Shown here piece by piece: positions 37,088 to 40,516 of a stretch of DNA of 40,516 nucleotides; the first letter of the stretch is position 1; each line of letters begins with the position of its first letter. The translations under genes and the position numbers were made by a program. The notes under the pieces are model-generated. The model did not search any database. It was not told the origin of the DNA and saw only the letters and a list, made by a program, of their open reading frames with translations. This DNA comes from Deltaproteobacteria bacterium (GTDB taxonomy: Bacteria > Desulfobacterota > Desulfobacteria > Desulfobacterales > G020354645), in contig CP070652.1 of assembly GCA_020354645.1 (NCBI GenBank), forward strand, positions 1,264,671 to 1,305,186. Direction: 5' to 3'.

Positions 37088-37330
37088 TCATTCCTGGTTT
37101 ATAATTAATTTCTTCCGGCAACACATATTTTGTTTCAGGCATAAACAACATCGATCATCACTGCACATCTGGCAAGAATAACAGTCCCGGCAGGGATGTT
37201 TTTTCAAGCTGCCCGGTTTTTCTTCGGGGATATAAACTTTGCCTTTCAACCCGGGTACTTTGGCAAATGCCATCGCCCCCCCTTTGGCTTTGGGCCGATT
37301 CCACCTATACCAGTTGCTGTTGTTGATCAT
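37088..37330 (-). CDS. small cysteine-rich protein
   Basis: An 80-residue protein from ATG 37330, preceded by AAGAGG; the frame is open to TTG 37366. The first half is basic and Trp-rich (NWYRWNRPKAKGG) and reads like a globular or nucleic-acid-binding segment. The second half holds nine cysteines in about 26 residues, CRDCYSCQMC followed by a cluster of CC-x-C and CC, suggesting two zinc sites or an Fe-S cluster. I recognise no named family. It is convergent with htpX and downstream of a perfect 30-nt palindrome. Confidence 0.7.
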   Translation of the reverse strand: MINNSNWYRWNRPKAKGGAMAFAKVPGLKGKVYIPEEKPGSLKKHPCRDCYSCQMCSDDRCCLCLKQNMCCRKKLIINQE

Positions 37331-37361
37331 ATGTGCCTCTTGCTGCTTTGAAGGATTAGTA

Positions 37362-37391
37362 TTCAATGATAAATTTTAATTTATCATTGAA
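37362..37391. promoter_or_regulatory. perfect 30-nt palindrome
   Basis: TTCAATGATAAATT (37362-37375), a 2-nt centre, and its exact complement at 37378-37391. It lies about 30 bp upstream of the Cys-rich gene's start codon. It may be an operator, or a terminator for the downstream gene; lack of G+C makes a strong RNA hairpin less likely. Confidence 0.65.
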
Positions 37392-37586
37392 ATACTTTAT
37401 TTTGCCATATGGCCCAAATAGAGGCGGATCAAAAAACTCCCCTGATTCAGCTGAATTTATCAAATTGACACCAAGAGTCCCAATACTCGATAAAATAGGC
37501 ATTTGTGGCGGTTTTTCAATGATAGTCGTGTTTCAACAACACGAGATAATGGTTCAACATCGTATCCTATCAACATATATTGAGTA

Positions 37587-38705
37587 TCAAAGCGCAACCT
37601 TATTTTGCCAGGATCCGTGCAACCGTTCTAACATCCCACCGACCACGGAACATACCAATCCAAATGGCAGGTACCCGGCATACCCTAAAATCGGCATCTC
37701 AAATATCTGAAACCGATGAACAAAAGGAATCCGGTAAACCCATTTGGCGAAACTATAATAATTCCACATTTCCCAAAACCAACCGCATATTAAAGCTGCC
37801 AAAACAGACGCTACAGCCAACTGCCAATCGCCTTGGGCCATATCCGTCAAGAGGTGATGACCTTTCAACAGCGCTTGCAGAGAAACAATGATCAATAGGG
37901 GAGACATCCATAATAGCGCAAAAAGATAATCCGGCCAAACACCGATACCAGCCAACCCCAATGCCGAAAGAATTAGTGTGCTTAGGGCCAGCAATTTTGG
38001 TTCGGAACAATTTATTACCAAAAATTGTTTGTAAGTTCTCTGAATCCATCCGGTCTGAAGAATCAGCTCACGGGTACCCAGCACCGCTGGCAGAACGGTC
38101 GCAAAAGGCAAAGTGGCATACCAGAAGTATTCAAAAGGAGTGAAGGAAACGCCCTGGTAGAACCAATTTTGTACAAACCGATTGAGATATTCGAAAAACC
38201 ACCAGAACATGGCGCTCAACGGAAAAAGCAACAGGAAATATCCTGGTCTATCCAACATCATACAATGACCGGTTCGGCGATGTGCTAATGCGTTTACCAT
38301 CAGGATATAAGAAATCCACAAGGGTGTAAATGTGTAAGGCTGGATTGGCGCAAACCAGCTAAAGCGAGTCCAGGCGAAAATCCAAGCTACGATTCCCACG
38401 GCTGCACCCAACCATCCCCACCATGGAAATGAGCCGATAGGAGATGTGCTGTATTTGCCAAACTTAAACATCCGGCCGGTTTTGATAACCAGGGGTATGA
38501 CTACGGCAAGAATTAACAGACAATAAATACAAAAAGCAATCCACGAAAATGATGCATGCCGGACGTATTGGGTTTTGGGGGGGAATTCCAGATAGCGCGC
38601 AATGGGATAGCCTGCCAGAATTACGCCGGAAAGGGGCAATCCCAGCAGCATGGCCGCCAAGGCAATAATTTTGAACACCATACCTTTTAAACCGGATAAA
38701 TTCAA
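37587..38705 (-). CDS. polytopic membrane protein of unknown function
   Basis: A 372-residue, very hydrophobic and Trp/Tyr-rich protein with roughly nine or ten predicted membrane helices and few charged residues. The C-terminal segment is the most distinctive: GWFWEMWNYYSFAKWVYRIP followed by FEMPILGYAGYLPFGL. The earlier FWWFFEYLNRFVQNW looks like a partial repeat of the same W-E-x2-N pattern. This internal similarity suggests duplicated halves. I do not recognise a named family or catalytic motif. The start codon is TTG 38705 or ATG 38681; neither has a clear ribosome-binding site. It lies 71 bp downstream of trxB on the same strand. Confidence 0.75.
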   Translation of the reverse strand: MNLSGLKGMVFKIIALAAMLLGLPLSGVILAGYPIARYLEFPPKTQYVRHASFSWIAFCIYCLLILAVVIPLVIKTGRMFKFGKYSTSPIGSFPWWGWLGAAVGIVAWIFAWTRFSWFAPIQPYTFTPLWISYILMVNALAHRRTGHCMMLDRPGYFLLLFPLSAMFWWFFEYLNRFVQNWFYQGVSFTPFEYFWYATLPFATVLPAVLGTRELILQTGWIQRTYKQFLVINCSEPKLLALSTLILSALGLAGIGVWPDYLFALLWMSPLLIIVSLQALLKGHHLLTDMAQGDWQLAVASVLAALICGWFWEMWNYYSFAKWVYRIPFVHRFQIFEMPILGYAGYLPFGLVCSVVGGMLERLHGSWQNKVAL

Positions 38706-38776
38706 TGATCACTTCTAATAAACTGTTAAAAGGGGGTTAGATGAATAACCCTGCTGTTAATAATTGAGATGTCGGT

Positions 38777-39769
38777 TTAATTTTTCTGGGGCTCAGCTTC
38801 AAACAGATCTGCCGGCAACTGACAGGCTTCTGAACTTGCTTTTTTGGCCTCAACATACTTGGCTGCAGCCAGCGCTGCTGTACAACCGTCAGCAGCCGAC
38901 ACAACGATCTGGCGGGCGTATTTTTCTCTTAAGTCGCCAACCACATAAATACCGGGGATGTTAGTCTCACATTTGGCATCCGTAACCACATATCCACTGG
39001 CATTCATCTTTGTTCCTGCCGGAACCAACTGGTTTTTGGGTTCAAAGCCTATGAATATAAATACACCGTCGGTGGCAAGCTCTCTTTGTTCTCCCTTCTG
39101 GGTATCTTTTAAATCCACGGCATACACCCCATCATCATTTGCTTTAATTGCAGTAACAACGGTATTCCAGAGTACTTCAATTTTGCATTCCGCAAAGACT
39201 CTCTGTTGCAATATCATACCTGCTCGCAATGCATCTCGGCGGTGCACGATATAGACCTGCTTGGCCAGTCTGGAAAGATAAAGGGCTTCTTCTGCAGCGC
39301 TGTCACCGCCACCAACCACAACCACTACTTTATCCCTGAAAAAAAAGCCGTCACATACGGCACAATATGAAACCCCTTTGCCATAATATTCTTCTTCACC
39401 GGGAATGTTTAGTCTTCGAGGGCTGCCGCCGGGAGCCAAAATAACCGAATGGGCCCGTATTTGATCCCCATCGGCGAAACGAATCCGATGGAATTCTAAA
39501 CCCGGCTCTAAAGCCACAACTTCTTGGGAGAAAATATCCAAGCCATAGGATTGTGCATGCTGAGACATTTTCATCGATAGCTCAGCACCACCAATTTGTT
39601 CAAATCCGGGATAATTTTCCACCGAATCTGACATTGTCATTTGTCCACCGGGCACAGCCATTTCAATCAAAACGGTCTTCAATGCAGCCCTCATCGCATA
39701 TATTCCAGCAGAAAGACCCCCGGGGCCCCCTCCGATTATGGCCAAATCATAAATGTCGCTTTTCGACAT
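38777..39769 (-). CDS. trxB: thioredoxin-disulfide reductase
   Basis: A 330-residue flavoprotein. The FAD-binding motif GGGPGGLSAGIYA is near residue 13, the redox-active CAVC (in VSYCAVCDGFFF) near residue 138, the NADPH-binding VVGGGDSAAEEALYLS follows, and GIYVVGDLREKYARQIVVSAADG closes the FAD site. It passes electrons from NADPH to thioredoxin in the cytoplasm. A stretch of about 20 extra residues after the last helix (SSEACQLPADLFEAEPQKN) is longer than in typical TrxB. AGGAG precedes the ATG. No thioredoxin gene is adjacent. Confidence 0.96.
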   Translation of the reverse strand: MSKSDIYDLAIIGGGPGGLSAGIYAMRAALKTVLIEMAVPGGQMTMSDSVENYPGFEQIGGAELSMKMSQHAQSYGLDIFSQEVVALEPGLEFHRIRFADGDQIRAHSVILAPGGSPRRLNIPGEEEYYGKGVSYCAVCDGFFFRDKVVVVVGGGDSAAEEALYLSRLAKQVYIVHRRDALRAGMILQQRVFAECKIEVLWNTVVTAIKANDDGVYAVDLKDTQKGEQRELATDGVFIFIGFEPKNQLVPAGTKMNASGYVVTDAKCETNIPGIYVVGDLREKYARQIVVSAADGCTAALAAAKYVEAKKASSEACQLPADLFEAEPQKN

Positions 39770-40111
39770 CGTAAGTCTCCTAAGTTAAAATCATATCCAA
39801 GATACGATTAGATATACAATCCCGGATATTTGTAAAATATCAATGCCAAAAACCAAAGAGATTTTTTCAGTGTATGAGCATTATAATTATCTTAACTGAA
39901 TGACACAAGATGATTTTGGGCTGCAATTTAATCTTGCAGGCTCAATTTCAACCGAACAATCGGCAAGATCAGGGGGGTCCCTTGTTATCATCTCGTTGTA
40001 TAATAAAGAGCTTAAAGCCCTATAATGTCAATATATAGAACCCGTAACGGCCATTAGTTGTGTTGACAGTTCGCCAAAATTCAGTAATAGTCTGTTACAC
40101 GATTACGTGTG
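39770..40111. other. non-coding region upstream of trxB
   Basis: About 340 bp, AT-rich, divergent to trxB. No coding frame seen. It probably holds the trxB promoter on the minus strand, but none could be fixed by eye. Confidence 0.5.
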
Positions 40112-40359
40112 TTCGAATTTGATTAGAACTGGTTTAAAAACCTCTTTTGAACCAAGTTTGAGAACTTTTGTCCAAAAGCACTTAGCGAAGCGGAGCGCAA
40201 AATCTTGAACTGCTTGAGGATGTTAGCCCCAGTTTTCAAGATTTAGTGCAGCGAGCTTAGCGCTTTACAATCCGCCGAAGATCTAGGGCGGATAAAAAGG
40301 CGCAAACCGGTGAAAACGAGGTTTTGAAACTGCTTCTAACAGTTCTGGGACGATTCGAA
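40112..40359. repeat. large imperfect palindromic element, copy B
   Basis: Nested inverted repeats: TTCGAAT (40112-40118) with ATTCGAA (40353-40359); AAAACCTC (40137-40144) with GAGGTTTT (40318-40325), flanked by further partial pairing; AAATCTTGAA (40200-40209) with TTCAAGATTT (40235-40244). The core carries TTGAACTGCTTGAG and AGTTTTCAA, almost the same as in copy A at 15141-15338. It has no coding capacity. The two copies differ in their outer arms, so they are diverged members of one family. Confidence 0.75.
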
Positions 40360-40421
40360 TTGAAACCTTATCTCGGGATGAGCATTATTTGCTATTAACA
40401 ACCGGCAGAGGAGGTGTACCA

Positions 40422-40516
40422 TTGAAAGACGGAATCTGTCCAAAATGTAAATCTGGCGACGTTTATTCCGGCTCTGACATAATTATGAAAAGCGGTCCAT
40501 TCGGAAGCAATTCCAT
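40422..40516 (+). CDS. zinc-ribbon protein, N-terminal fragment
   Basis: The first 31 codons of a gene cut by the window end. TTG 40422 has a strong GAGGAGGTG 6 bp upstream. The sequence begins MKDGICPKCKSGDVYSG, with CPKC as the first half of a probable zinc ribbon, and continues with a Gly/Ser-rich stretch. Nothing more can be said about function. Confidence 0.6.
   Translation, partial: MKDGICPKCKSGDVYSGSDIIMKSGPFGSNS

Noticed and set aside
37366..37891. Plus-strand open frames across 37366-37891
   Set aside because: They lie antisense to the membrane protein gene and its tail, start inside the 30-nt palindrome, and show no protein-like features.
1..40516. CRISPR array, prophage or insertion sequence
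   Set aside because: No regularly spaced direct repeats, no transposase or integrase, and no phage structural genes were found; the lone HNH gene is not enough.

Overview
The window (about 43% G+C by eye) looks like a chromosomal contig from an anaerobic member of the Desulfobacterota (former Deltaproteobacteria). The pointers are the gene order rimP-nusA-infB-DUF503-rbfA-nrnA-truB-rpsO-pnp-M16 peptidase-dut, the hisI-hisG-aminotransferase-engB-era block, a 2-oxoacid:ferredoxin oxidoreductase fragment, a TRAP/UspA remnant, and an orphan siroheme/[4Fe-4S] protein. This assignment is inference from gene content, not from a marker phylogeny. No prophage, complete insertion sequence, CRISPR array or rRNA was seen.

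Layout. 1-408: two gene ends, a korB-like fragment (minus) and the pheT 3' end (plus), fused at a few shared bases; this is probably a chimeric junction. 442-1761: MerR-type regulator and a convergent membrane-anchored adenylate cyclase. 2139-2428: promoter, tRNA-Gly(CCC) and an attenuator-like hairpin leading into 2456-14929, one long plus-strand translation and RNA-metabolism operon ending with dut and a WalJ/YycJ-type hydrolase. 14930-15497: non-coding, with a ~200-bp imperfect palindrome. 15498-16292: orphan siroheme/Fe-S protein. 16369-22224: minus-strand run hisI-hisG-aminotransferase-engB-era-ATP-grasp-TIM barrel. 22446-24854: class A penicillin-binding protein. 25092-25859: decayed TRAP permease and UspA. 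25912-29183: minus-strand run dksA-PHP-rnc-radical SAM. 29493-33114: accessory-looking genes (small protein, HNH nuclease, B12-type radical SAM enzyme, methyltransferase), facing a 716-residue PilZ plus acyltransferase-like fusion (33179-35329). 36120-39769: htpX, a Cys-rich small protein, an unknown membrane protein and trxB. 39770-40516: a second large palindrome of the same family and the start of a zinc-ribbon protein.

The most striking pattern is coding damage in otherwise conserved genes: an in-frame TAA in nusA, an in-frame TAA in the penicillin-binding protein, an in-frame TGA in the methyltransferase, a 2-nt slip in uspA, and the korB/pheT fusion. TAA and TGA end many intact genes here, so codon reassignment is unlikely. 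The likelier causes are sequence or amplification errors (single-cell or metagenome assembly), real nonsense mutations, or damaged template. The best candidate for an undescribed system is the PilZ-acyltransferase fusion with its convergent methyltransferase and the radical SAM gene upstream, which could be a c-di-GMP-responsive modification module. That functional link is inference from proximity.
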